A stretch of DNA of 64,000 bases, taken from contig CAJUFA010000011.1 in assembly GCA_910585725.1 (NCBI GenBank), positions 1 to 64,000 of the forward strand. Direction: 5' to 3'. The first letter of the stretch is position 1; each line of letters opens with the position of its first letter. The stretch is from an uncultured Dorea sp. (GTDB taxonomy: Bacteria > Bacillota > Clostridia > Lachnospirales > Lachnospiraceae). A model generated the notes under the pieces. That model saw nothing but the letters and a program-made list of their open reading frames with translations. It made no database searches and was not told the origin of the DNA. The position numbers were made by a program, and so were the translations under genes. Below, piece by piece: positions 48,390-58,430 of this stretch.

Positions 48390-49718
48390 ATGAAGAATCT
48401 GTTTGAAAAATTCAGAGTAAAAGAGAAGACATGGAATTTTGTGCCGGAAGATCTGACAGAGACTACGGAAGAGTTGAAGAATCCGGCGAGAGGATGGTAT
48501 CAGATCTATACCTTTTTGGCGGAACAGGAGCCGGAATTCGAAGAGTTTAAGTGGAGCCTTGACAGGCAGGATACGCTGGCTCTCGTATTGATTGATATCG
48601 GCAGTTTTCGGAAAATGGATCTGGATGAAACCGTGTTGGAGAGGATTCGTCGGATCTTAGATTTCTTTGAAGAGAACCGATATGATTGTATCGTGAGGGT
48701 AGTATATGATCATGAGGGAAGGGCGTTCGTACGCGAACCGGCTGATTTTGCGCAGGTGCAGAGGCATATGCGGCAGATCGGAAATCTCATAGGACGGCAG
48801 GCGTCTTCGGTTTTTATATTTCAGGGAATGCTGTTGGGAAACTGGGGAGAGATGCATGGTTCACGTTTCTTAAATGCAGAAAGAATGCTTAAGCTGGCAG
48901 AAATCTTACGCAGGCAGAAGGCGCCGCAGACGTTTCTTGCCGTACGGCGTCCGGTATACTGGCGCAGTTTACACGGGGGACAAAAGCGGAAGATTTTAGA
49001 CTGTTCGGATAATATGGGGCTTTTTGACGACGGAATATTCGGTTCAGAGAGCCATCTGGGAACTTTTGCCGAAGAAGAGGAGACTAAGCAGGTATGGGAT
49101 GAACCATGGAGCCGGAAACAGGAGTTAGAATTTGAGCATGAGCTTTGCAGACAGGCGCCAAACGGCGGGGAAGCCGTATATAACGGGGGCTATGTGAGAA
49201 TGCTTACGCCAAAGAAGACGGTGGAAGATCTGCGGAAGATGCAGATTACCTATCTGAATAAGGCCCATGATACAAGGCTTTTGGATATTTGGAAGGAATG
49301 GAGTTATCCGGGTCAGGACGTGTGGAGTGGAAAAAGTGTGTTTGACTATGTGGGAGCGCACCTGGGGTATCGTTTTTTGATCCGTAGTGCGGCTGTCAGT
49401 CGGGTGAAGGGTGAGAGCGAGAAGTATCGGGTTACGGTGGAGATAGAAAATATCGGGTTCGCCGGATTTTATCAAGAAGCGGAGATCTGTCTTGAATATG
49501 AGGACAGATCCGGCGTGCAAAGTACGGCGGTTCTTGAGAGCCGGTTGAAAGGTTTTAGAAGCGGGGAGGTCAGGAGGCTGTCCTGTGTGGCAGACGCCTG
49601 TGTCGGCGGACTGTTTTTGACGGCGAGTAGAAAACAGGACGGAGCAAGGATTCGCTTCGCAAATCAGTCTGATAAAGAGGGAAAAGCGATATTGGGGTAT
49701 TTGAATCCAAAGCGTTGA
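48390..49718 (+). CDS. DUF4874/DUF4832 protein, cytoplasmic copy
   Basis: A 442-residue protein with no signal peptide or membrane segment. The first 300 residues look like a TIM-barrel glycosidase-type fold (DUF4874: NPARGWYQIYTF, FQGMLLGNWGEMHGSR, then APNGGEAVYN). The rest is a beta-sandwich (DUF4832). The invariant GNWGEM and NGGE blocks could hold acidic active-site residues, but no activity is established that I know of. A paralogue with a membrane anchor sits at 52131. I favour ATG at 48390, 10 nt after GGAG, over GTG at 48384. Confidence 0.8.
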   Translation: MKNLFEKFRVKEKTWNFVPEDLTETTEELKNPARGWYQIYTFLAEQEPEFEEFKWSLDRQDTLALVLIDIGSFRKMDLDETVLERIRRILDFFEENRYDCIVRVVYDHEGRAFVREPADFAQVQRHMRQIGNLIGRQASSVFIFQGMLLGNWGEMHGSRFLNAERMLKLAEILRRQKAPQTFLAVRRPVYWRSLHGGQKRKILDCSDNMGLFDDGIFGSESHLGTFAEEEETKQVWDEPWSRKQELEFEHELCRQAPNGGEAVYNGGYVRMLTPKKTVEDLRKMQITYLNKAHDTRLLDIWKEWSYPGQDVWSGKSVFDYVGAHLGYRFLIRSAAVSRVKGESEKYRVTVEIENIGFAGFYQEAEICLEYEDRSGVQSTAVLESRLKGFRSGEVRRLSCVADACVGGLFLTASRKQDGARIRFANQSDKEGKAILGYLNPKR

Positions 49719-49746
49719 AATACGCGTGAGAAAAAAGGGGTACAAA

Positions 49747-52137
49747 ATGGAGACACTGTATTGGATATTAGAATATGGAAAAGTCTTATTCGGTTACATG
49801 TTCTTTATGTTTCTTTGGCCTTCTGTGGTATTTAGCAGACACTTAAGGTGTAAAGATAAGGTATACCGATTTAGTTTTTGTGTCCTTGTACAGGTAGTTA
49901 TCGCAAATTCTGTCGTCCTGGTTTTGGGACTGTTACATATCCTTAACCGATGGGTTGTTTTCGGCGTCTTCCATAGTGTTTTTTGGATATGTGTTGTGAA
50001 AAAAATGAATATTCAATATCAGTCGGGATCGTTTCGCGAAACTTTGAGTTCCATTTATCGATTTGTAATGGGAACCTCCGGAATAAAGACGTTTTTATAC
50101 CGGGGAATAAAGAATTATAATACATGGTTTAAGAATTTATTTTTTAAATTTTGGAATATCATCCGTTTACATCTGATGGAATATACAGTGCTTTTAATTA
50201 TAGTTATTTATGGGATGATTTATTTTTCATGGGGGCAAGTTCAGTCATATGGGTATTTCTTTTCAGATATGTATGTTCATCATCAATGGATATATGGTTT
50301 GCAGGACGGGAAAATATTCGTAAACGGGATTTATCCGGAGGCAATGCATTGTGTTGTTTATTGTATGAATGCCTTGTTTGGTATACGGGTATATAGTTGT
50401 CTACAACTTATGGGAGGTGTTCATATTGCAGTTTATCTGATTTCTGCATATTGTTTAATGCGGGAAATATTTCAATGGAAATACACGCCGCTTTTTGCGT
50501 TGACCGCTTTTTTAACGTTAGATACTACAGTAAATTTAAATTTTTTGTTTAGTATGGCGCGTTTACAGTCAATGCTTCCACAAGAGTTTGGAATGTATAC
50601 ACAGTTTTTGTGTGCGTTATTTCTCATTCGATATTTAAAAGGAACCATTCATAAAGATGAACATAGAAAAAAGGTTTATAAATATAATTGGGATAATAAT
50701 TTATTTTTATTTATGATAGCTTTGGCAGATTCTATCGCCGTTCATTTTTATATTACGATTATGGCGTTTTTTCTATGTATACCTTTTGCTTTATTTTTTA
50801 TAAAAAGAATATTTACGAAGGAGAGATTTGTGCCGCTGGTAGTTTCTGTAATATGCGGAGTATTGGTTGCAGTATTGCCAATGGGAGGAGCGCTGCTATC
50901 AGGGATAGAATTTCAGGGATCGATTGGCTGGGCGTTAGGTGTTATGGGAATTGATACATCGAAAACAAGTACAGATCAAGCGGAAAAACTTGATAACAAC
51001 GAAAAACAAGTGGAAAAATCAGAAAGCAGCAGGGATCGGGAACCAGAAAACAGCAGCGGGCAGACCGGGAAAAAAACAGATTACATTAAATTACTTCAAA
51101 AAGTAGAAAAGAAACTTTTAGTTTTATGGAGGGGCTGTGTTGAATCATATGGTAATGAAAGAGCAAAAATTATGGTTGCATGTATGGGGATTACTATAGT
51201 GCTTTTGCTCATTTATCATACAGGAATGATAATTTGGAAGATACTTTTGAAACATTCAGTGAAAGAATGGTGTTTTCAGTTGTATATGCCGCTGATATTA
51301 GCTTCTGTTATACTTATGGCGGTAGAAAAAGCTTCATCATTAGGATTACCGCAATTGATAGATTCTGCTCGACTTTACTCTATTGAACATATGTTATTGC
51401 TTATTGTGATGGTAATGCCGGCAGATATGCTTTTTACTCTTTTTTGTACATTTTGTGCGGAAAGTATTTTGCATGTTTTATCCGTAGGTGTGACTGTAGG
51501 TATTTGCTGTGTCACAATTGGACTGGGAAACTATCATGGACTTTTAATTCAGTGTTTGACGCGTTACAATGCCGCGGTAATGGTAACTAATTCTATTATA
51601 GATAATTTTCCTAAAAATAAATATACTATAGTTTCTCCGGTAGATGAACTATATCAGGTTATTGAGTATGGACGTCATGAAGAATTGTTAACATTTGTTC
51701 AGGAAATTCAAAAAGAAGATTATACATTGCCGACAGAATATGTATTTTTATTTATAGAGAAAAAGCCTATCCAGTATGCGCAGCTCCATTTTGCAGATGG
51801 TCCTTCATGGTTGGGAAGCAGTAAATACACAGATGCTTTTCCCCAATTCCGTGTTCATCCTGATGTGCCGGCAGGGGAGATTTCAAAAGAGGCTGCGAAG
51901 AAAGATGTTTTGCAGTTTGCTCTGCTTTCACATTCATATACCAATCTTGAGAGCCGTACTATTTTGGAGTCCAAAGCATATCTTTGGTGTCAGAATTTCT
52001 CAAAAGTGCATCCTTTTGAGATGAATGTATATTATGAGGACGAGAATTTTGTCTGTTATTATTTTAAGCAGAACCCGTTTGCTTTATATGATCTGGCGAT
52101 AGAAGACTGGGATAGAATGGATGGGGTCCAATGGTAG
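49747..52137 (+). CDS. Large polytopic membrane protein, unknown
   Basis: A 796-residue protein with about a dozen membrane segments in residues 1-620. An inserted polar stretch (about 395-440, rich in Lys, Ser, Asp and Gln) divides them, and a soluble C-terminal domain of about 180 residues follows. The layout recalls GT-C glycosyltransferases and O-antigen polymerase-like proteins, and an early Asp-containing loop (YFFSDMYVHHQW) could be the catalytic site. No family is certain. The gene is clearly richer in A+T than the pel genes before it. ATG at 49747 after AAGGGG. Confidence 0.65.
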   Translation: METLYWILEYGKVLFGYMFFMFLWPSVVFSRHLRCKDKVYRFSFCVLVQVVIANSVVLVLGLLHILNRWVVFGVFHSVFWICVVKKMNIQYQSGSFRETLSSIYRFVMGTSGIKTFLYRGIKNYNTWFKNLFFKFWNIIRLHLMEYTVLLIIVIYGMIYFSWGQVQSYGYFFSDMYVHHQWIYGLQDGKIFVNGIYPEAMHCVVYCMNALFGIRVYSCLQLMGGVHIAVYLISAYCLMREIFQWKYTPLFALTAFLTLDTTVNLNFLFSMARLQSMLPQEFGMYTQFLCALFLIRYLKGTIHKDEHRKKVYKYNWDNNLFLFMIALADSIAVHFYITIMAFFLCIPFALFFIKRIFTKERFVPLVVSVICGVLVAVLPMGGALLSGIEFQGSIGWALGVMGIDTSKTSTDQAEKLDNNEKQVEKSESSRDREPENSSGQTGKKTDYIKLLQKVEKKLLVLWRGCVESYGNERAKIMVACMGITIVLLLIYHTGMIIWKILLKHSVKEWCFQLYMPLILASVILMAVEKASSLGLPQLIDSARLYSIEHMLLLIVMVMPADMLFTLFCTFCAESILHVLSVGVTVGICCVTIGLGNYHGLLIQCLTRYNAAVMVTNSIIDNFPKNKYTIVSPVDELYQVIEYGRHEELLTFVQEIQKEDYTLPTEYVFLFIEKKPIQYAQLHFADGPSWLGSSKYTDAFPQFRVHPDVPAGEISKEAAKKDVLQFALLSHSYTNLESRTILESKAYLWCQNFSKVHPFEMNVYYEDENFVCYYFKQNPFALYDLAIEDWDRMDGVQW

Positions 52138-53585
52138 AATTACAAAGAAAAGGAGTAGGAAGACGGAAAGGGAAAAGGATATTTATAGTTTGTATTATAG
52201 GTATATTGATAATCCTTATCTATGCTCTTGTAATAAAAAATTCGAGTATACAGATTGAAATAGAGAGTATTCAATTTACAGAGTCTTCGCGTAAATTAAG
52301 TAATCCGAACCGTGGATTTTATCATTTATACACGTTCTGGATTACAGAAGAGCAGACGGATTATGAGGAAGTTATTGAAAACATTAATCAGGATGACCGG
52401 GATACAGATCTCATTCTAATAAAAGTCTGTTTGCAGAATTATCGGGACGGCCGAATTAGTGAAAAGGGAATTTGGAATATTGAAAGTTTATTTAATGCGT
52501 TGGAATTTTTAGATAAACAGATGATTGTGCGTTTTATATATGATGACGAGGGTAAGGGCAAGGAGTATGAACCGGAGAGTATGGATATTATTCTTCAGCA
52601 TATGAGACAATTGAAACCTATTTTAGACAGACATAGTAAGAAAATTTTTATTCTTCAGGGAGTTTTTACAGGAAACTGGGGAGAAATGAATGGGACGCGT
52701 TACAATACGGCGGAGAATACGAGACGTTTGGCGGGGCAATTGGAATCTGTGACGGATGATTCTATTTATCTGGCGGTTCGCACGCCGGCGCAGTGGCGCA
52801 GTATTATACAATCCGATGATCCTTCCGAAGAGACTCTCTCAGGCAGTTCATTGTCAGCGAGACTTGGTTTGTTTAATGATGGGTTGCTGGGAAACTGGAG
52901 TGATTATGGTACTTATAAACCGGAAGATAATGATAGCATAGATTCAATCGGCCGATGGAACAGAGAAGAAGAATTGGATTTCCAGGAAGTATTGTGTCGC
53001 TATGTGCCTAACGGAGGCGAGGTTATCAATGATAATCTTTATAATGATTTTGAAAATGCAGTAGAGGGATTGGAAGAAAGGCATATTACATACCTTAATA
53101 AAGATTATGATCCATCTGTGTTGAAAAAGTGGGAAAAAGACATTGTAACAGAACAAGGTTGTTTTTATGGTATGGATGGTTATTCATATATTGAACGGCG
53201 CCTGGGATATCGTCTCCTTATTGCAGGGACTTGTTTGACATATAATAAAGAGCGGCAATGTGTGTCTGTGGAGGTCTCTTTAAAGAATGTTGGATTTGCA
53301 CCTTTGTATAAAGAGCCTGAAATTAGTGTGGTTTTATATAATGAAAGTGACGGTGAAGTATTATCAAAGGAAATGTCGTGCGCTGTGAGAGAATTATCGG
53401 GAGGGAAGGAATCGGATATGTTACGGACTGCGTCTGTTCAGATATCTGTCAACGAACTATCAAAAACAGAGTACAGTGTATTCTTTTTAATGGAAGATCC
53501 GGATACCCAGAGACATATATTATTGGCAAATGAAGAAGAGGAAGAGGAATATGGATATCGTATAGGCGCTATGAAGCTTTATTAG
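52131..53585 (+). CDS. DUF4832 protein, membrane-anchored copy
   Basis: A 484-residue paralogue of the protein at 48390. A basic start and one membrane helix (about 18-37) place the rest outside. The barrel part repeats the landmarks NPNRGFYHLYTF, LQGVFTGNWGEMNGTR and VPNGGEVINDN, and a beta-sandwich follows. One copy inside the cell and one outside flank the large membrane protein, which suggests work on the same polymer on both sides. The ATG overlaps the previous gene by 7 nt. Base composition is AT-rich, like its neighbour. Confidence 0.78.
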   Translation: MVELQRKGVGRRKGKRIFIVCIIGILIILIYALVIKNSSIQIEIESIQFTESSRKLSNPNRGFYHLYTFWITEEQTDYEEVIENINQDDRDTDLILIKVCLQNYRDGRISEKGIWNIESLFNALEFLDKQMIVRFIYDDEGKGKEYEPESMDIILQHMRQLKPILDRHSKKIFILQGVFTGNWGEMNGTRYNTAENTRRLAGQLESVTDDSIYLAVRTPAQWRSIIQSDDPSEETLSGSSLSARLGLFNDGLLGNWSDYGTYKPEDNDSIDSIGRWNREEELDFQEVLCRYVPNGGEVINDNLYNDFENAVEGLEERHITYLNKDYDPSVLKKWEKDIVTEQGCFYGMDGYSYIERRLGYRLLIAGTCLTYNKERQCVSVEVSLKNVGFAPLYKEPEISVVLYNESDGEVLSKEMSCAVRELSGGKESDMLRTASVQISVNELSKTEYSVFFLMEDPDTQRHILLANEEEEEEYGYRIGAMKLY

Positions 53586-53638
53586 TTTTATTTTGATAAT
53601 ATCGCGGGTTAAGTAAAAGACGGGGAGAAATTGAAATT

Positions 53639-54679
53639 ATGAGAAAGGCAGAGGAATGTCCGATAGATTTTGTGATTACCTGGGTGGATGGACAGGACGA
53701 AGCATGGAGGAAACAGAAAGCCGGTTACAGCCATACCGAAGAAGAGGATGATTCGGAAGAACGTTATCGAGATTGGGGCCTGTTGAAGTACTGGTTTCGC
53801 GGAGTAGAAGAATTTACGCCATGGGTGAGGAAAATTCATTTTGTTACCTGGGGTCATCTTCCGGCTTGGTTAAATACAGAACATCCTAAATTGCACGTAG
53901 TAAGGCATGAGGATTATATTCCAAAGAAATTTTTGCCTACTTTTAACAGTAATGTTCTGGAGATTTACTTACACCATATACAGGGATTAGCGGAGCAGTT
54001 TGTATATTTTAACGACGATATGTTTTTTCTGCGTCCAATGAAATCTACTGATTTTTTTATTAATGAAAAGCCATGCGATATGTTGGCGTTCCAGCCGGTG
54101 ATTGCGAATCCGGATAACCCGGTCATGTCTTATCTTTATTTAAATAATATGCTGGTTTTATGTAAATATTTTAATAAGAGGGAAAATGTGAGACGGCAGC
54201 CCTGGAATTATTTTCGGTTTGGATATCCGCCTTTATATTTTTTCTATAATGTGCTGGAGTTGTTTTTTCCGCAATACACCGGACTATATACGGTGCATGG
54301 ACCGTCTCCGTTCTGTAAGAAGACATTTCAGGAAATTTGGGAAAAAGAAGGGGCTTTGCTGGAGCAGATGTCAGAGGATCGTTTTCGGGAGAAAAACGAT
54401 GTAACCCCATATTTGTTTCGGGAATGGCAGAAGCTTTCCGGAGAATTTTGTCCTAAAAATGTTCAGAAATATATTTCTTATCTTGAAATACAGGATAAAA
54501 CAGAGAGACTTGTCCAAACGATAGAGAAAAAAAGAAGCAAAATTATTTGCATCAACGATGCATCAATAACAAGGGACGCCGATAGTGTCCGTGCTGAATT
54601 GCAGGGAGCTTTTGAGAGGATACTTCCGTATTCGTCTTCTTTTGAAAAGAAAATTAGAAGGCATAATAATCTCAGATAG
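53639..54679 (+). CDS. Stealth-family sugar-phosphate transferase
   Basis: A 346-residue capsular phosphotransferase. All four Stealth regions are present: CR1 DFVITWVDGQDEAW, CR2 with HFVTWGHLPAWLN and FVYFNDDMFFLRP, CR3 HGPSPFCKKTFQEIWEK and CR4 ICINDASITRD. Enzymes of this family move hexose-1-phosphate from UDP-hexose to build phosphodiester-linked polymers. Its presence means at least part of the product is a phosphoglycan, unlike Pel. ATG at 53639, with GGGGAG about 10 nt upstream. Confidence 0.92.
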   Translation: MRKAEECPIDFVITWVDGQDEAWRKQKAGYSHTEEEDDSEERYRDWGLLKYWFRGVEEFTPWVRKIHFVTWGHLPAWLNTEHPKLHVVRHEDYIPKKFLPTFNSNVLEIYLHHIQGLAEQFVYFNDDMFFLRPMKSTDFFINEKPCDMLAFQPVIANPDNPVMSYLYLNNMLVLCKYFNKRENVRRQPWNYFRFGYPPLYFFYNVLELFFPQYTGLYTVHGPSPFCKKTFQEIWEKEGALLEQMSEDRFREKNDVTPYLFREWQKLSGEFCPKNVQKYISYLEIQDKTERLVQTIEKKRSKIICINDASITRDADSVRAELQGAFERILPYSSSFEKKIRRHNNLR

Positions 54680-54715
54680 CAGAAATATCGATAGATTATG
54701 GAGAAAAAGGGTGTA

Positions 54716-56239
54716 ATGAAAAAGAGCAGAACAGAGTATTCTACCAGGAATACTACGGTGGCCATACTGGCCAGAATTGCTGCGATTCTGGCAGGTTTTT
54801 TGACGCGAGTAGTTTTTACGCATACCCTTAGTCAGGATTATGTGGGAATAAACGGACTGTTTTCAGATATATTGAACGTATTGGCTCTCACGGAACTGGG
54901 AGCGGGAACGGCAATCACCTATGCGTTGTACCAACCTGTTTCCGAAGGGGATGTAGAAAAGCAAAAATCATTAATCAGGATGTTTCGCAATATTTATCTT
55001 GCGGTTGCCGCTATTATATTCGCAGGAGGATTGCTTGTAATTCCTTTTATGGGAATTTTGATTAAGAATCAGCCTCAAATAGAACATCTGATTTTAATTT
55101 ATTTGTTATATCTTGTAAACTCGGTTCTGTCTTATCTGGTTGTTTATAAGAAAACTTTGATTGACGCTCATCAGTTAAGTTATATCGGAGTTTTATATCA
55201 TACATTAGCTCTGATTTTACAAAATATACTTCAAATAGTTATACTTATTGCGACAAGAAATTTTATACTGTACATTTTGGCTGCAATTCTGTGCACATTC
55301 CTGAATAACATGGCAATATCCAGAAAAGCAGATCAGATGTATCCTTATCTAAAAGAAAAGGATATCCGGAAACTTCCTTTACAGGAGAAAAAAGGGATTT
55401 ATCAGAATATTCGCGCTATGCTGATGCACAAATTAGGAGCTGTTATCGTAAATAATACGGATAATCTTCTGTTGTCTTCCCTTGTAGGAATCATCAGCAA
55501 CAGCATATATTCTAACTATTATCTGATTATAGGTTCTATCAGACAGGTATTGAACCAGTTGTTCCAGGGAATTGCAGCCAGCGTGGGTAATCTGGGAGTG
55601 GAAGAGGATCGGGAAAGGGTAAAAAAAATCTTCGAGGCGTCTTTTTTCATAGGACAGTGGGTGTTTGGTATGGCCTCTATATGCATTTACGAAGTTATCG
55701 ACGTATTTGCGGGGGTTTGCTTTGGAGATAATTATGTGTTCACCAGAGATATTACGTTTGTATTGTGTTTGAATTTTTATCTTACCGGCATGCGTCAGGC
55801 GTCTATCGTATTTCGAGAATCGTTGGGAATATTCTGGTGCGACAGATACAGACCTTTAGCGGAAGCGGTCGTCAATCTTGCGGCGTCAATCTTCTTGGGA
55901 ATACGCATGGGAACGGCTGGCGTTTTCTGGGGGACGGCAGTAAGTACTGTGACGACGTCTCTTTGGCTGGAACCGTATATGCTCTATCGACATTGCCTGA
56001 AGAGTTCGCCGGCGATATATTTTATGCGTTATGGATTGTATGCTTCGATTACATTTTTTTTGTGGTTTGGAGTTGATTTTTTGTGCGGGATCACCAGTGG
56101 AAGTCCCTGGGTGATCTGCATAGAAAGGCTGATAATCGCCCTGATAGTTACGAATCTTGCATATTTGATTTTGTATTATAGGACGAAAGAATTTCAGTTA
56201 CTGAAGGAAAAAGGAAAACGAATTTTGAAACAAATATAA
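54716..56239 (+). CDS. Wzx-type polysaccharide flippase
   Basis: A 507-residue MOP-superfamily membrane protein with about twelve to fourteen segments. The N-terminus TRNTTVAILARIAAILAGFLTRVVFTHTLSQDYVGINGLF is the form found in Gram-positive oligosaccharide exporters. It would move lipid-linked repeat units to the outer face. I prefer ATG at 54716; ATG at 54698 lacks a ribosome site, while GGAG and AAGGG precede 54716. It is distinct from PelG upstream, so the locus encodes two export routes plus an ABC exporter. Confidence 0.88.
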   Translation: MKKSRTEYSTRNTTVAILARIAAILAGFLTRVVFTHTLSQDYVGINGLFSDILNVLALTELGAGTAITYALYQPVSEGDVEKQKSLIRMFRNIYLAVAAIIFAGGLLVIPFMGILIKNQPQIEHLILIYLLYLVNSVLSYLVVYKKTLIDAHQLSYIGVLYHTLALILQNILQIVILIATRNFILYILAAILCTFLNNMAISRKADQMYPYLKEKDIRKLPLQEKKGIYQNIRAMLMHKLGAVIVNNTDNLLLSSLVGIISNSIYSNYYLIIGSIRQVLNQLFQGIAASVGNLGVEEDRERVKKIFEASFFIGQWVFGMASICIYEVIDVFAGVCFGDNYVFTRDITFVLCLNFYLTGMRQASIVFRESLGIFWCDRYRPLAEAVVNLAASIFLGIRMGTAGVFWGTAVSTVTTSLWLEPYMLYRHCLKSSPAIYFMRYGLYASITFFLWFGVDFLCGITSGSPWVICIERLIIALIVTNLAYLILYYRTKEFQLLKEKGKRILKQI

Positions 56240-56263
56240 TTCTATAATGAGGAGAACTTTCAG

Positions 56264-57334
56264 ATGGATAGCTTAGTATCGATTATTATACCGGCCTATC
56301 AGCAGGAAAAGTGGATTGGACGTTGTCTGCAAAGTGTTTTGAATTCCTCTCATCAAAATCTTGATATTATAGTAGTAAACGACGGATCTACTGATAAAAC
56401 AGAGAAGATTATTCAAGAGTACGTAGAGAGAACAAAGACTGGCGGAGGACCCGACCTTAGATTGATTAATATATCCCATGGAGGTCCGTCCCGCGCACGG
56501 AATGCGGGGCTTCGAAAGGCGAAGGGGAAGTTTATTGGTTTTTTGGATGCAGATGATATACTGGACCCGCAGATGATAGAACGGTTGGTAAAGGGAATGC
56601 TCAAAGGAAATGAATTGACGGCTTGTGGTCTGAAGATCTGCGACAGGAATGGAAAACCTGCTCGCTGGCAGTATCCGCTGCGGGCGCAGCGCCGGCAATG
56701 TCCGGCCGCCGCGTTAGAATTAGTAATGTGGGAGCAGATTTTGATGAGTGTTTCTCCCGTTTTATTCCGTCGTGATAAAATACAGGGTAAACAAGGCGAG
56801 TTGTTGGTGGAATTTCCGGAAGAAATTGATGATTTTGAAGACTTTGTATTTATTTGCAGATATATCAGCCAATGTGAGGGGGTTATGGAAGTACTTCCTT
56901 TTTATGGAGCTTTTTACTGTAAGCGTGCAGGGAGCCTGACTACAGAAGTTCGTACGGTTTATGATCTTCGCCGGGCGATGGGGTTGATTCTGGAAGCTGG
57001 AAAACGGGCCGGAAAAGGAGAATTAACGGCGTATAAACTCCAATATGCATTCAGATATATGGCGTTTTGGTATAAAGAGGCGCTGCGGTGTGATAAAAGG
57101 GACTTTTCGCCGGATTGTGAAAGTTGGAAGTTTTGTATGGAGGAATTAGAACGTTATGCAGATCTTTTTATGTCCGCCGGGAATGTTTCTTGCTATAAAA
57201 AGATTGCTATGTGGATTGTCAGAAAACATGCGGGTTTAGGAAGGATTCTGGTCAAAATTGCCGGGAGACTGTTATTTAGTAATGTGTCCTTTGGGATGAT
57301 GTCACAATTGGGCAGAAGTAAAAATTGTCTATAA
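56264..57334 (+). CDS. GT2 glycosyltransferase
   Basis: A 356-residue GT-A enzyme. It starts LVSIIIPAYQQEKWIGRCLQS and has VVNDGSTDKT, GGPSRARNAGLRKAKG and the metal motif LDADD. The C-terminal 200 residues are helical and would choose the acceptor. There is no membrane segment apart from a possible amphipathic end. ATG at 56264 after GAGGAG. Donor sugar unknown. Confidence 0.9.
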   Translation: MDSLVSIIIPAYQQEKWIGRCLQSVLNSSHQNLDIIVVNDGSTDKTEKIIQEYVERTKTGGGPDLRLINISHGGPSRARNAGLRKAKGKFIGFLDADDILDPQMIERLVKGMLKGNELTACGLKICDRNGKPARWQYPLRAQRRQCPAAALELVMWEQILMSVSPVLFRRDKIQGKQGELLVEFPEEIDDFEDFVFICRYISQCEGVMEVLPFYGAFYCKRAGSLTTEVRTVYDLRRAMGLILEAGKRAGKGELTAYKLQYAFRYMAFWYKEALRCDKRDFSPDCESWKFCMEELERYADLFMSAGNVSCYKKIAMWIVRKHAGLGRILVKIAGRLLFSNVSFGMMSQLGRSKNCL

Positions 57335-57375
57335 ATGTATAAAACAATTCAGGACACTAACGGAGGTTTGGTTTG

Positions 57376-58386
57376 ATGGAGGATTTGTTATCAGTAATTG
57401 TTCCGGTTTACAATTCAGAGGAATATATCGGCAGTTGTGTAGAATCGGTTTTGGAACAGTCTTATTCGGCGTTTGAATTAATCTTGATCGAAGACGGTTC
57501 TACAGATAACAGCCTGGAGATTTGTGAAGCGTTATGCAGGAAAGATGTAAGGATTCGGCTTATGAAACAAGAGCACAGGGGCGTCTCTGCCGCAAGAAAC
57601 CTTGGAATAGAGACGGCGCAGGGGAAGTATCTGTTTTTTTTAGACAGCGACGATATGATACATCGCCGTCTGTTGGAATCACTCTATAGATTGCAGGAAG
57701 AAAAACATGCGGTTATAGCTGCAGAAGGCAGGCATTATGCTATGGATGATGCTGATTGGAGAGCGTCGGCCTGGAAAACCGATATGAAACGTACGCCGAA
57801 AAGCTTATATATGGATAATAAAAAAGCTTTGAAAAGTATTAACAAACCTATACTTTGCGGGATCGGCGGAAAGATGATTTTACGCGAAGCAATAGATTCG
57901 CTTCGTTTTATCGAAGGTCTGAGCCATGGGGAGGATACGCTGTTTATCTACCGGCTGCTGGCAGAAGGGGCGGATCTGTCTGTTCTTTGCTGTAACTGGT
58001 ACTATTACAGGAGACATGGAGATAACGCGAGCAGGGACTTATCCCCTGAGGCATGTAAGGAGAGATATAGGGTAGAACGTTCTATCTGTAAACAAGAAAT
58101 AAGAAACGGGAGAAGAGAGAACGCCGTTTGCAGAGAACGAGACGCGGTTATTATGATAACCGAATGGTATGGGAAAGGCAGAAGATATCAGGATACGAAG
58201 CTTATAAATTACGCAAAAAATCTGGCAGAGAGAGAAAGAAGGTTAAAAATTTTTCATGAGTTAAACTGGAAAATAAAGTTATATTTTTATTTAATATTAT
58301 ATTTCTATCCTCTTTCTAGAGTGGCTTTAAGAGTATCAATAAATATACCGACAGCATTCAGATTTTTTGAAAGGCAGATAAGTTAA
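57376..58386 (+). CDS. GT2 glycosyltransferase
   Basis: A 336-residue GT-A enzyme of the EpsJ/WcaA style: LLSVIVPVYNSEEYIGSCV, IEDGSTDNS, GVSAARNLGIETAQGKYLFFLDSDD. The SHGEDTLF block near residue 178 is the acceptor-side motif common in this group. The C-terminus has a hydrophobic helix and may touch the membrane. ATG at 57376, 9 nt after CGGAGG; a TTG three bases earlier is less likely. Confidence 0.9.
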   Translation: MEDLLSVIVPVYNSEEYIGSCVESVLEQSYSAFELILIEDGSTDNSLEICEALCRKDVRIRLMKQEHRGVSAARNLGIETAQGKYLFFLDSDDMIHRRLLESLYRLQEEKHAVIAAEGRHYAMDDADWRASAWKTDMKRTPKSLYMDNKKALKSINKPILCGIGGKMILREAIDSLRFIEGLSHGEDTLFIYRLLAEGADLSVLCCNWYYYRRHGDNASRDLSPEACKERYRVERSICKQEIRNGRRENAVCRERDAVIMITEWYGKGRRYQDTKLINYAKNLAERERRLKIFHELNWKIKLYFYLILYFYPLSRVALRVSINIPTAFRFFERQIS

Positions 58387-58430
58387 CCAATAGAGTATAA
58401 TGAAAAATCAGGACGAGGAGAAGGATAGAA

